Part shown: one piece after another, positions 10,596 to 20,919 of the stretch
Layout: each line of letters opens with the position of its first letter
Position numbering within the stretch: the stretch's first letter is position 1
Assembly: GCA_008330645.1 (NCBI GenBank)
Contig: VLTN01000017.1
Coordinates: forward strand, 310,001-374,000
Length of the DNA: 64,000 nt
Origin: Cafeteria roenbergensis
Lineage: Eukaryota > Sar > Bigyra > Bicosoecida > Cafeteriaceae
Direction of reading: 5' to 3'
The notes under the pieces: generated by a model
What the model saw: only the letters and a program-made list of their open reading frames with translations
Database searches by the model: none
Told to the model about the DNA's origin: nothing
Position numbers and translations under genes: made by a program

Positions 10596-13500
10596 ATGCT
10601 CGCTCGGGCCTCTCGCCGCGCCTCGGCTGCGGGGCGCGCCAAGGAAGCCTCCAAGGCCGCGCGGTTTGCGTCAATCGTTTCCAAGCCGGCGCCGTTCAAC
10701 AAGGTTGTGAGTGGGGGCCGACAGCGCCGCGCGCAAGCGCCCAAGCGCCCGCGAACGCTCGCCGGGCCCCGCCCCGCATGGCACCAGCCGCCGCCGCAGC
10801 AGCTGCGGACCCTGTGATGGCGCTGCTGCGCCCGCCGCCGGTGCCAGCAAAAGATTGCGCTTCGGCCGTTCCAGAACCAGTGACTCGGAACACCCAGATC
10901 GGCCAGCGGCGGAACCACGCCGCAGCAGGCTAGCGCCGCCCCCGCGCGCCCCTGGACGCCGCCGCCCGTCCCAGCGCTCCAGAACTGGTGCTCCCGTCTC
11001 CCTGCGCGCCCCTGGCTGCAGATGGCGGCCAACCGCGGCGAAATCGCCCTGCGCATCATGCGCGGCGCGACCGAGCTGGGCTGCCAAACGCTGGGCATTT
11101 ACGCCCACGAGGACCGCTTCTCCCCGCACCGCTTCAAGGCGGACGAGAGCTTCATGGTGAGCTGGGCCCCAGGGCTGCGCCGAGGCCGCCGCAGCGCCCG
11201 CGGCGGCTGGGCGCATGGCGACCACCTGACACGATGGCGGTCAGGCTCCAGCTGCAACCTCTTTGGTTTTGCCCTGCGGCCCCTCGCCCCCGGCCCCGGC
11301 TTCGCGAGCGCCGCAGATCGGAAAGGGACTTTCGCCCGTGGGCGCGTACCTGAGCATCCCCGACATTGTCGAGCTGGCGAAGCAGCACGATGTCGGAGCA
11401 GTCGTGAGTTGTTGCTTCCAGCCCGGCCTCGGCAACGCCTTGCCGCGCCGCGCCTCCCAAGAACAGCAGCCGCGCGCTTCGCAACGCTCGCGCCCCGGCC
11501 TCGCGCGGACCAGGAGCGAGCGTAGCGCACTCGCGCGTCCCGCGCCCACGCTGCCCGCGCCCTCTTGCGTCCCCACCCTGCCTCCCCTCTCTCCTCGCAG
11601 CACCCAGGGTGAGAGCAGCGGCGACTGACCCACCACCGTTCCGAGCCCGCAATCGGGCGGTATGCGCCCAGCCGCCCCGCCCGCCCTCGTGCCTCGGCGA
11701 GCCCGAGCCATCCCCGCGCCGCGCCGCCCCGTCCATGCCTGCGCCACACGCAATGCTCCCTTTGCAGGTACGGCTTCCTGTCGGAGAACGCCAACTTTGC
11801 CGACGCCCTCTCCCGCGAGGGCATCACGTTTGTGGGGCCGCCCGGCGACACCCTGCGGCGCTGGGGCGACAAGACCATGGCGCGCCAGGCCGCCGAAGCC
11901 GCGGGCGTCCAGGTGATCCCGGGCTCTGAGGGCCCCGTGAGAACGCTCGACGACGCCAAGGCCTTTGCGGCCGAGGCGGGCTACCCCGTCATCGTCAAGG
12001 CCGCCCACGGAGGCGGCGGCCGCGGCATGCGCGTGGTGCGCTCCGAGGAGGAAATGGAGTCCGCCTTCACCCGCGCCTCGTCCGAGGCGGCGGCCGCCTT
12101 TGGCGACGGCACAGTGTTCCTCGAAAAGTTCGTGGAGCGCCCCCGACACATCGAGGTGCAGATCCTGGCCGACAGCCAGGGCAACGTGGTGCACCTCTTC
12201 GACCGCGACTGCTCCGTGCAGCGCCGCCACCAAAAGGTCGTGGAGATGGCGCCGGCGCTGCACCTGCCGGCAGCCACGCGAGAGGCCATCCTCCGCGACG
12301 CCGTGCACCTGGCGGAGGTGACCCGCTACGAGAACGCAGGCACGGCCGAGTTCCTCGTGGACACCTCGGACGGGAAGCACTACTTCCTGGAGATGAACCC
12401 TCGGGTGCAGGTGGAGCACACGGTCACCGAGGCCGTGACCGGCCGCGACATCGTCCAGTCGCAGATCCAGATCGCGGCGGGCGCCTCGCTCCACGAGCTC
12501 GGCCTGAAGCAGAAGGACATCCACACGGTGGGCTTCGCCATGCAGTGCCGCCTGACGACGGAGGACCCCTCGGCAAACTTCGCTCCCGACTCCGGCATCA
12601 TCAGCGTGTACCGCAGTGCCAACGGCCCCGGCGTCCGCATCGACGAGGGCCCGGGCTTCACCGGCGCGACCATCACCCCCCACTACGACAGCCTGCTGGC
12701 CAAGGTGACCGCGCACGCCGCCGACTTTGACGCCTCCCGCCGCAAGATGATCCGCGCACTCCGCGAGTTCCGCGTCCGCGGCGTGACCACCAACAAGCAG
12801 TACCTCATCGGCCTCCTGTCGGACGAGGACTTCGCCTCCGGCCCGGTCACCACCCGGTTCATCGAGGAGCACCCCGAGCTCCTCGACGCGCGGGCGGAGC
12901 GCGAGCGAAACCGCGGCGAACGCCTCACGCGGTACCTCGCCCAGGTGACCGTCAACGGCCCCGAGCCCACGCTCGGGGCGACGGGCCACCCCCCCGCGGC
13001 CGCGGACCCCATCCTCCCGACCCTGCCCCTCCCCACCACCCCGGGCGCCCCGCAGCCGCCCCCGCCGTCGCTGTACTCCATCTACAAGTCCAAGGGCCCG
13101 GAGGCGTTCGCCCGCGCCGTTCGCGCCAGCAAGGCCACGCTCATCACCGACACCACCACCCGCGACGCCCACCAGTCGCTGCTGGCCACCCGCCTCCGCA
13201 CTCGCGACATCCTCGCCGCCATGCCGGCCATGCGCGCAGCCATGCCCAACGCCTACTCCTTCGAGAACTGGGGCGGCGCCACCTTCGACGTGGCCATGCG
13301 CTTCCTCAGGGAGTGCCCGTGGGAGCGCCTCTCCGCCATGCGCGAGGCCGTGCCCGACGTGCCCTTCCAGATGCTCCTCCGCGGCGCCAACGGCGTCGGC
13401 TACACCTCCTACCCCGACAACGCCGTCCACAAGTTCTGCGACGTGGCCGTGCGCAGCGGCATGGACGTGTTCCGCGTGTTCGACTCGCTCAACTACCTGC

Positions 13501-15014
13501 CCAACCTGCAGCTGGGCATGGACGCCGTCGGCCAGGCGGGCGGCATCGTGGAGGCCGCCCTCTGCTACACCGGGGACGTGACCAACCCGGTGCAGGGCCG
13601 CTACGACCTCGACTACTTCCTGGGGCTGGCCCGCGACCTGGTCGAGCACGGCACCCACGTGCTGTGCGTGAAGGACATGGCAGGCCTGCTGCGCCCCGAG
13701 GCCGCCACCCTCCTCATCGGCGCCCTGCGCAAGGAGTTCCCCAACACGCCCATCCACGTGCACACCCATGACACGGCCGGCACCGGCGTGGCCTCCATGC
13801 TCGCGGCCTCCCGCGCCGGCGCCGACGCCGTCGACGCCGCGTTTGACGCCATGTCGGGCATGACCTCCCAGCCCTCGCTGGGAGCCATCGTGGCGGGGCT
13901 GCAGGGCACCGAGCGCGACACCGGCCTGGACCTCGCCTCGCTCGCCCCCGTGAACGAGTACTGGGAGGGCCTCCGCCAGGTGTACGCCCCCTTCGAGTCC
14001 GGACAGCTCTCCGGCAGCAGCGACGTGTTCATCCACGAGATGCCGGGCGGCCAGCTCACCAACCTGCAGTTCCAGTCCCGCCAGAACAACCTGGCCGACC
14101 GCTGGCCGGACCTCAAGCGCGCCTACGCCGCAGCCAACCGTATCCTGGGCGACATTCCCAAGGTCACCCCCAGCTCCAAGGTCTGCGGCGACTTGGCCCA
14201 GTTCATGATCACAAACGACCTCTCCGAGCAGGAGGTGGTGGAGCGCGCGGAGTCGCTCTCCTTCCCCTCCTCCGTGGTGGAGTACCTGCAGGGGTACCTC
14301 GGCGTGCCCCCCTATGGCTTCCCCGAGCCGTTCCGCAGCCGCGTGCTCAAGGGACGCACGCTCCCCTCGGGCAAGACCCACTTTGAGGGCCGCCCCGGCG
14401 CGGAGCTCGAGCCGCTCGACTTCGAGGAGGTGGAGGCCGACCTCCGCAAGCGCTTTGGCGAGCGCATCACGGAGCAGGACGTGATGAGCGCCGTCATGTA
14501 CCCCAGCGTGTTCGCCGACTGGTCCGACTTCGTCGCCAAGTACGGCGACGTGTCCGTCATCCCCACCCGGCAGTTCGTGTCTCCCATGCGCGTGGGCGAG
14601 GAGGTGGCGTTCGAGATTGAAAAGGGCAAGACCCTCATCGCGAAGCTCAAGTTCGTCGGCGAAATGGATGACTCCGGCCAGCGCGAGGTGGTGATGGAGC
14701 TCAACGGCGAGGTCCGCACCGCGCGCGTGCTTGACGAGAAGCACGGCGCTGGCAGGGCCGTCGTCGCTCGCCCCAAGGCCGACAAGGCCAACCCTGCCCA
14801 CGTGGCCTCGCCCATGTTCGGCGCCTGCGTCGACGTCAAGGTGGCGGTCGGGGACACCGTGGAGGTGGGCCAGCCCATCGCGGTGCTCTCTGCGATGAAG
14901 ATGGAGTCCGTCATCACCGCAACCCGGCGCGGGGAGGTGACCGACGTGTTCGTGCTCGTCGGCGAGACCCTCAACGCCGGCGACCTCGTGGCCAACATCA
15001 AGCCGGCCGCCTGA
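10596..15014 (+). CDS. PC: Pyruvate carboxylase, mitochondrial
   Basis: Five exons: 10596-10706, 11022-11156, 11317-11403, 11601-11608 (8 nt) and 11768-15014. Donors are GTGAGT, GTGAGC, GTGAGT and GTGAGA, all acceptors are CAG, and every phase agrees, giving about 1195 residues (human 1178). It carboxylates pyruvate to oxaloacetate with ATP and bicarbonate through a swinging biotin. Exon 1 is an Arg/Ala/Ser-rich mitochondrial presequence (MLARASRRASAAGRAKEAS). The biotin carboxylase domain starts MAANRGEIALRIMRG and has AAHGGGGRGMRVV near residue 194 and FLEMNPRVQVEHTVTE. The carboxyltransferase domain starts ITDTTTRDAHQSLLATRLRT near 575 and includes NWGGATFDVAMRFL and HVHTHDTAGTG. The C-terminal carrier domain has SAMKMES with the biotinyl Lys near 1158. 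All key motifs are present, so the enzyme should be active and anaplerotic. It lies head-to-head with spastin. Confidence 0.97.
11601..11608 (+). other. 8-nt microexon of pyruvate carboxylase
   Basis: CACCCAGG sits between a CTCGCAG acceptor and a GTGAGA donor. Joined to the first G of the next exon it encodes His-Pro-Gly, restoring the conserved HPGYGFLSE motif of the biotin carboxylase domain. Without it the reading frame breaks. Confidence 0.9.
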
Positions 15015-15484
15015 GCGCAAAATGGCCACTGTGAGTTCGCTGGCGGCACACTGGCCGCGAGCGCAGCGCCATGCTGATGGCAACAAGACTGTTTGTGGCG
15101 CGACGGCTCGCTGGGCCCAGATGGCAGCGTGCGGCCAGCAGCCACCCGCATCGTGGCCTCCAGCCGCCAAAGCAGCCGCTGCCCCGTGGCCCAATAGCCA
15201 GCTTTGTTGCCACTGCTCTGGCCCTGGCAACAGCCGGCGCGCTTGCCAGCAATGCTGCTCTTCGTGTATCGGCATTCCCGCGCCTCGATCGCACCCCCAC
15301 GAAGCACGCGACGCAGTCGGAACAAAACACACACTCTCGAACACGCAGACTCGCTGCGTGCTGGCTCTGCCCGCCGTTATTTGCCTCCTGAATGCGATTG
15401 CTTTGCCGCCACCCTGCGTGCGGGCCTGCCCTGGCAGCCTGCGGTCGGGCCGGCGCACGAGGCGACCGATTCACTGCAGGGGGC
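15015..15484. other. Intergenic region, nothing recognised
   Basis: 470 bp from the pyruvate carboxylase stop to the next plus-strand ATG. It is less GC-rich than its neighbours in places and should hold the carboxylase 3' UTR and the promoter of the coiled-coil gene. No RNA gene or small exon stands out. Confidence 0.55.
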
Positions 15485-18400
15485 ATGGCCGACTCGGCAC
15501 GCTCAGGGGCTGGTGGCTCGGCAGCGCTGCTGGCCGAGCTCGACGCTTTGCTTGGCACCAGCAACCCAAAGCGGCAACCGCGGAACACGGCGCCTCGCGG
15601 CCGCTCCCCAGAGCCGGAAGTGCTTCCGCGGGCACAGTCAAGGGGCCAGCGCGAAGGGAGGGGGGACGGCACGCCTCAGTCGAGCGGACGGTGGGGCAAC
15701 GGCGCATCGTCGCCGCCCAGGTTTGACACGGAGCTCGAGCGCAGGAGCACCTTGACGCCCGCGTGGAAGCACATGGCGGACGTTGTTGATGCAGGTGCTC
15801 GCGCAGCCAGAGGAAGCCGAGGCGCGGTGACCGAGGCCGGGCCCAGCCGAGGCCTCCAGAGCGCGCAGCACCCGGGCGGGTCGCAGCTCAGCAGCGCAGC
15901 GCACGGCCGGCGCGCGGACCAGCTCGCCGTGATGGGCGGCATTCGCGGCACAGCAGATGTCGCGCTTGAGCCCGCAAAGCCAGCGCGGGCGGCGGTGAAG
16001 GCGGCTCGGGCGCCCGCTGCGGCCGAGCCACCGGCGCCAGCCGCGGTGGCCTCGCCCGAACCAACGCGACGGGGAGCCTGCCGGCAGCCATCCATCCCCC
16101 GCCTCGCCGACGACGACAGGCCGTCCCCTTCGCCCGACAAGAGCGCGCCCCCGGCTCTTCCCGCGCGCTCCCGCCTCGCTCGAGGGGTGCCAGCAGTGCC
16201 GCCGCCCCACGCGCCCTCCTCCTCCTCCGCTGCCCCCTCCTCCTCGACCGACACCGCTGCCGGTGCTTCGGCGGCCGCTGGCTTTGCGCAGAGTGCTAGC
16301 GGGGCTCCTCCTCCTCGCGGGCTGAGGGCTCTGCCAGTTCGCAGCGCGACAGCGCAGCGGCCCCCCGAGGCTTGCAAGGTGGCTGATGGCGGCTTGATGG
16401 GCCCCGGCCGCCGTCCAGCCCGCCGCCCGGACCCGTCACCGCCCCGCCTGCCCGCTTCTCAGCCACAGCAATCGCAACCGCAGCCCGCCCTCCAGCAACG
16501 TGCCATTCCGGCACAAGGCCCCTCCGGCAGAGCCCCCAAGGCAGAGCCACCCCGAAGCCGGAGCATCGGAAGAGCCGGCTCAACGCGATCCCGAGTGACC
16601 CCGACGCCGCCGGGAAGGCCCCGGCGCCGCGCGCAGCGAAGCTCCGCGTCCCCGTTCGTCGCAATCGCAGGGTCCCCTGAGCCTTCACAGGCGCCGGCGC
16701 GGGCGCTGCCTGCCGCCCGTGGCGTATCGCCAGGGCACACCCTCGCCCGCAGCGCCACCAGGCGACGAAGTGCAACTGCAACTGCTGCAAGAGCTGCAAC
16801 TGGATCTGGCGGGGATACGCACCCGCCGGGCGCTGCCCCTGTGTCGGCCAAACGCTCCCCCAACTCGCGCTGGCCGGGTGAGCCTGTCCGCACTGCCGGC
16901 GTCGCAGCCGACTCGGGCGCCGCAGCGCTTGCTGAGGTCGTGGAAGGCCTCCGCCACCGCGTGGCCCGGGCAGAGCGGGAGGTGGGCCGCCTCCAGCGGG
17001 AGCGGCGGGTGTTTCAGCGGCAGGCAGCTGGTCGGGAGCGGGCGGCTTGGGCGGCCGGGAGGGACCAACGAGGCAGCGCCGCTCGCGATTCGTTGGGCTC
17101 GGAAGGGTGCGTCCCTCGTCGGCGGCAGAGCAGACTGTTCCACGAGCGCGCTGGAGACGAGCCGTCGGATGGCGCCGGCGCCGGCTCTGACAGTGACGAT
17201 GCGCTCAGCCCTGACCCGCCCCAAGGCCGTGGGGACGGAGCCGGCAGAGGCAGCAGGCCCGCCCCCCCCAGGTCGCGATCCGCAGTGCCCTTGCCGTCGA
17301 CGTCGCGGGCTGACCCTCGTCTCGTCGATCGTCGGGCCTCTGCCAGCTCCAGCGCAACACGGGACCCAGGGGCAGCGTTGCGGCAGAGCCTGGCCTGTGA
17401 CCGACTTTCCGCCCCTGCCAGAAGGGGACGTCGACCGGGCAGAGCCACTTCGGCAACGTCCTCCCGCGGCACAAGCCGCACGAGCGCCACGTCAGCGCCC
17501 CGCGGCTCCGCTGGCACCTCACGGCTGGCTCGCAACGGCGCCCGTCGGCGCGGCGGGGCGCGCTCTGGGGAAACCCGCTCTCTTGCCCCCAAGCCGGTGC
17601 CCACGTCCACGCAGCCTCGCCGTCGCCGTGCCGCCTCCACCTCTGCCTCTGCCGGCAGAGCCGCTAGAACGCGCTCGTCGTCACGGTCGGGCCCGGGCCG
17701 CCCGCGCGCCCGGCCGCAAAATTCCTCCCAACGGCTTCGCGTCAGATCCGCCTCCGCGTCCGTCGTGGCGTCGTCTGCCTTGGGGCCTGCGTCCGTCGCG
17801 ACGGGGCTTGGTGGCGCTAATCCCGCTTCGGCGAGCGAACCTGGCGCTGTTTCGCGGTCGGCTGACCCGCGTTCCAGGGCCCAGAGGAGGGCGGCGCCGG
17901 GATCAGTACGTCCTCGCCCAGAAGCGCGGGGCCGGGCTGCAGGCGCGGCTGCACGGCAGAGCTCCAGTGTGCCCGCGGTGTCAGACCCGGCGGGCTCATA
18001 TCGCAGGCGGGCGCTGAGGGCCGAACGCGAATCCGCCTCGGCGCGGAATGAGGCGTCGCGGTGGCGTGGAGAGCTGCGTCGGACGCTTGCCCGCGTCAAG
18101 GCCTCCGAGGCGCAACTCAAGGTGGTTCGCGACCAGCGTGACAGGGCCAAGGACGAGGCCTCTGGGCTGAAGAGGCGGCTTGCAAAGGCGGAAAACAGCT
18201 TGGCTTCCAAGATCAAGTCGCTCGCGGCAGCCAAGTTGGCTGCCGAGGCTGCGCAGGCCGACTTGGCCGAGGAGCGGACGCGGGCTGCGGAGTTACGTGC
18301 CAGGTGCGGAGTTGAGGCGGCGGCCCGTCGAAGGGCAGAGAGCGAAGCCGCGTCGCTCAGAGCAGCCCTGGACAGGCTTGCGCTGGCAGGTGCAGCCACC

Positions 18401-19690
18401 GCCTCCCTCGCGCCAACGGACCCGGCGGCGGCTGGCACCGCCGAGGACGCCGGCGCCCCGGCCGGGTCTGCGGGCGACCACCACTCGCTTTGCAGCCATG
18501 TCACAGGTGGCAGCCGTCTCTCAGACGGGCGGGCGAGCGGGGCTGTGGACACTGCGTCCGCTTCTCCCTGCTGGGGCCGCTCGGCGGACGCCACGCCTGC
18601 GGCGGCAGGGCGCGTCGGCGCGCGCGAACGAGCGGCCCCCGATGAGCTGTCTGCACCGTCAGCCCCGCCCGCATGGCACCCGGGCCAGCCGCCGGTTCGC
18701 CACGGGCCCACCGCAACGCCGACTCGCGATGCTGCCAACGCGGCAGCCATCGCGACGCCCTCGCCCTCGCCCTCGCCCCCGCCCGCCGCCGCCACGGCCA
18801 TTCCGAGCCCGGAGGGGCCGGCTCAGCCACCGGCGGGCCGTTATCCCCCCAGCCCCGCGACGCCCTCGCCGCCTGCGCCACAGCAGCGCATGGCGCGGGC
18901 GCGGCCCGGCACGCCCACTGGAGCACCGGGCATGGTCAGCCCCCCGCCCCTGGCGACCGAGGCAGCCCGGACACCGCCCCGCCGAGGCCGTGCGGGCCAG
19001 TTGACGGCATCCATCGTGCGCGCTGACTCGGTTTCACCGCCACCCCCGCGCGGGGAAGGGGCTGGAGCGCCCTCGCCGTCTCGGCCCGTGCCCGAGAGCC
19101 AACATCCATCGAGGCTCCGAGCGCGAGGCATCGACGCCAAGAGTGCCCCCGATGCAAGGACCAAACCGGACCAGCCACCGCATCAATGGCACATTGGTTC
19201 TGAAAGCAAGCGGGAGGGGAAGGGCTCAGACGTGGCGCGGACCCCGCAGCGCCCGCAGCGGGCCGACGGAGTCAAGCGAGCCGACCAGGCGACGCAGAGT
19301 GACTCTGATGAGGACCCGACCCCGACGCCGATTTGGCTGCAAGCGCGAGCGCAACGTCGAGTGGCCCCCGCTCACACGCCGCACCGGGCGGCGCTGTGGG
19401 CAAGCAGCGCTCCCGCACCGGGCCTCGACATTGGCAGCGACGCTCCCGAGTCTTTGCGCCGGGAGGCCGGCCCCGCGTCCAATGCGCTTCGCACTGCGGC
19501 TGGCAACAGCCCCGATGCTGAGTCTACTGGAAGCTCTGGTTTCGGCGGCTCCCATGACGGCGGGGGCGGGCACGGGTTCACGGGGCAAACACCCTTGGCG
19601 GCAAGGTTCGCAAAGGTGCGCGCCATGTACCGCCGAGTGTATGGGCGCACGCCCCCACGCAGCCTGGACGTCGACACGGGCGAGCTGTGA
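15485..19690 (+). CDS. Large disordered protein with coiled coils, function unknown
   Basis: A single open frame of 1401 residues from the ATG at 15485 (MADSARSGAGGSAALLAELD); the frame stays open 93 nt further upstream. Most of it is Ser/Pro/Arg/Ala-rich and likely disordered. Two segments look folded. One is a short coiled coil near 16920-17050 (VVEGLRHRVARAEREVGRLQ). The other is a long coiled coil near 18000-18400 that contains LRRTLARVKASEAQLKVVRD and LKRRLAKAENSLASKIKSLA with regular leucine heptads. The C-terminus (FAKVRAMYRRVYGRTPPRSL) is compact and basic. This layout is common in centrosomal, basal-body or cytoskeletal scaffold proteins, but no family signature is visible. The plus frame is preferred over the long opposite frame because only it gives heptads and protein-like charge patterning. 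Confidence 0.65.
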   Translation: MADSARSGAGGSAALLAELDALLGTSNPKRQPRNTAPRGRSPEPEVLPRAQSRGQREGRGDGTPQSSGRWGNGASSPPRFDTELERRSTLTPAWKHMADVVDAGARAARGSRGAVTEAGPSRGLQSAQHPGGSQLSSAAHGRRADQLAVMGGIRGTADVALEPAKPARAAVKAARAPAAAEPPAPAAVASPEPTRRGACRQPSIPRLADDDRPSPSPDKSAPPALPARSRLARGVPAVPPPHAPSSSSAAPSSSTDTAAGASAAAGFAQSASGAPPPRGLRALPVRSATAQRPPEACKVADGGLMGPGRRPARRPDPSPPRLPASQPQQSQPQPALQQRAIPAQGPSGRAPKAEPPRSRSIGRAGSTRSRVTPTPPGRPRRRAQRSSASPFVAIAGSPEPSQAPARALPAARGVSPGHTLARSATRRRSATATAARAATGSGGDTHPPGAAPVSAKRSPNSRWPGEPVRTAGVAADSGAAALAEVVEGLRHRVARAEREVGRLQRERRVFQRQAAGRERAAWAAGRDQRGSAARDSLGSEGCVPRRRQSRLFHERAGDEPSDGAGAGSDSDDALSPDPPQGRGDGAGRGSRPAPPRSRSAVPLPSTSRADPRLVDRRASASSSATRDPGAALRQSLACDRLSAPARRGRRPGRATSATSSRGTSRTSATSAPRGSAGTSRLARNGARRRGGARSGETRSLAPKPVPTSTQPRRRRAASTSASAGRAARTRSSSRSGPGRPRARPQNSSQRLRVRSASASVVASSALGPASVATGLGGANPASASEPGAVSRSADPRSRAQRRAAPGSVRPRPEARGRAAGAAARQSSSVPAVSDPAGSYRRRALRAERESASARNEASRWRGELRRTLARVKASEAQLKVVRDQRDRAKDEASGLKRRLAKAENSLASKIKSLAAAKLAAEAAQADLAEERTRAAELRARCGVEAAARRRAESEAASLRAALDRLALAGAATASLAPTDPAAAGTAEDAGAPAGSAGDHHSLCSHVTGGSRLSDGRASGAVDTASASPCWGRSADATPAAAGRVGARERAAPDELSAPSAPPAWHPGQPPVRHGPTATPTRDAANAAAIATPSPSPSPPPAAATAIPSPEGPAQPPAGRYPPSPATPSPPAPQQRMARARPGTPTGAPGMVSPPPLATEAARTPPRRGRAGQLTASIVRADSVSPPPPRGEGAGAPSPSRPVPESQHPSRLRARGIDAKSAPDARTKPDQPPHQWHIGSESKREGKGSDVARTPQRPQRADGVKRADQATQSDSDEDPTPTPIWLQARAQRRVAPAHTPHRAALWASSAPAPGLDIGSDAPESLRREAGPASNALRTAAGNSPDAESTGSSGFGGSHDGGGGHGFTGQTPLAARFAKVRAMYRRVYGRTPPRSLDVDTGEL

Positions 19691-20919
19691 CCGCGAAGGA
19701 GCCACTGCTGCGCCGAAAATGACAATCCTTTCGCCCGCCCATGCCCACAAGCCACGCCTCAGATGCACAGCCGCAGCAGCAACCACACGCTCTGGACACC
19801 CAGGCTATAGAGGGCACGCTCATGGGACCATGGCAGCATCGGTTTGGGTGACAGGTCCAGGACCGTTCGCCAGCGCGCTCGTGGCGCACAGCGCGGTCCG
19901 GCCACGTTGGCCTTGCTGTAGCGAGTCGTGAAGCTGACTTCCGTGGACGAGAGGCCCATTCTGCCTTACGGAGGCAGCCTCGACACCATGCCCTTGTTGT
20001 TCAAAACCAGTCACCACTTTGCTTCTCCGCGGCCCAACAATGCCTCGCCGTTTGCTCGGCCGTTTTGCGCTGCCCTACCCTAGTCACGGCCCCAGAGGGA
20101 GAGGAGACTGCGACGAGCACATGCATTTGCACACCAACATTAGAAAACAATCGGGCTTAGAGATGGGGATTGCGAGTTGGGCTTGCGGGTTCGCGCGATC
20201 TGTGACTCTGCAGGGCTGGATTTGCTGGATTGGCCGCCATGGCAGCAGAGATGACCACTCACGCTGCCGCCGCGCACGCATTTCGCACGGCCACTGTGGC
20301 CGCCATGGCAGCGCTTGAACAGCGCCTGAAGCGACTCGAGGAATGGTCAGAGCTGATCTGACCGTCCCGAATCAGGGTCGCTGCGGCTCGCACGATTCAT
20401 TTGACCCAAAGCACTCTGGTGTGGCTGCTGTTTGCAATGCCGCCGCGCCCAAACATACAACCTCGCTGTTATTTTCCTCCCCAAGCATTGGCTGGGGCCC
20501 GGCAGCGCTGGCCCGCGCCGAGCCACACAGCACGTGGTCCCAGCGCGGGCAAGCCACGCACTGCGCCACCTGGCTCCGGCCACGAACGGCACAACGCCCA
20601 ACTCGCTCACTCGCACGAGGCAGCCCTCGACAATGCCCAGCCGCTTCGCCGTCCTTGCACTTGCCGCCGCACGCCCGCAGCACCCACCCCCGCTCCCGGT
20701 GGGCCAGCGGGGCCGCCACGCCACCGCTCGTCGCGAGTGGCATGCGACGCGCGGCCACACCCTCAGTCCGCATCGCCACAGCTGCGCCTGTGACCGCTGC
20801 TCCGCGGGATGCAGTGCTGAGCGACGGCTGGAACGTGGCGGTAGCCGCGGGCACATTGCAACGCGTGTGCCCCCCACCCAGCAGGCTTCACTGGACGCGA
20901 GCCGCTTCCGCTCGGGACG
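19691..20919. other. Poorly coding region, lower GC
   Basis: About 1.2 kb between the coiled-coil gene and the 3' end of the SIM-containing gene. Short stretches are AT-richer than the rest of the window (for example 20125-20200). Several short frames exist on both strands, none long or conserved-looking except the tiny one at 20239-20361. A possible first exon begins with the ATG at 19741. Otherwise I see nothing. Confidence 0.45.
20239..20361 (+). CDS. Possible tiny coiled-coil protein or last exon (faint BRK1/HSPC300 resemblance)
   Basis: A 40-codon frame from the ATG at 20239. Its C-terminal half, from AFRTATVAAMAALEQ through RLKRLEEWSELI, aligns without gaps, from memory, to the C-terminal helix of the WAVE-complex subunit BRK1/HSPC300: the Phe, four of the Leu/Ala heptad positions, Glu and the final Ile agree. 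A CTGCAG acceptor at 20211-20213 keeps the frame open upstream. It could join phase-correctly to an exon from the ATG at 19741 ending at a GTGACA donor (19853), which would put a Trp-x-x-Arg-Phe motif roughly where BRK1 has WANREY. The donor is atypical for this window and the helix is short, so this could be chance. Confidence 0.25.
   Translation: MAAEMTTHAAAAHAFRTATVAAMAALEQRLKRLEEWSELI

Noticed and set aside
11241-15458. 1405-codon minus-strand open frame, rich in His, Val and Gly
   Set aside because: Antisense to pyruvate carboxylase, whose plus strand has every catalytic motif.
17014-18801. 595-codon minus-strand frame opposite the coiled-coil gene
   Set aside because: Lacks heptads or motifs; the plus frame shows regular coiled coils and continues far beyond on both sides.
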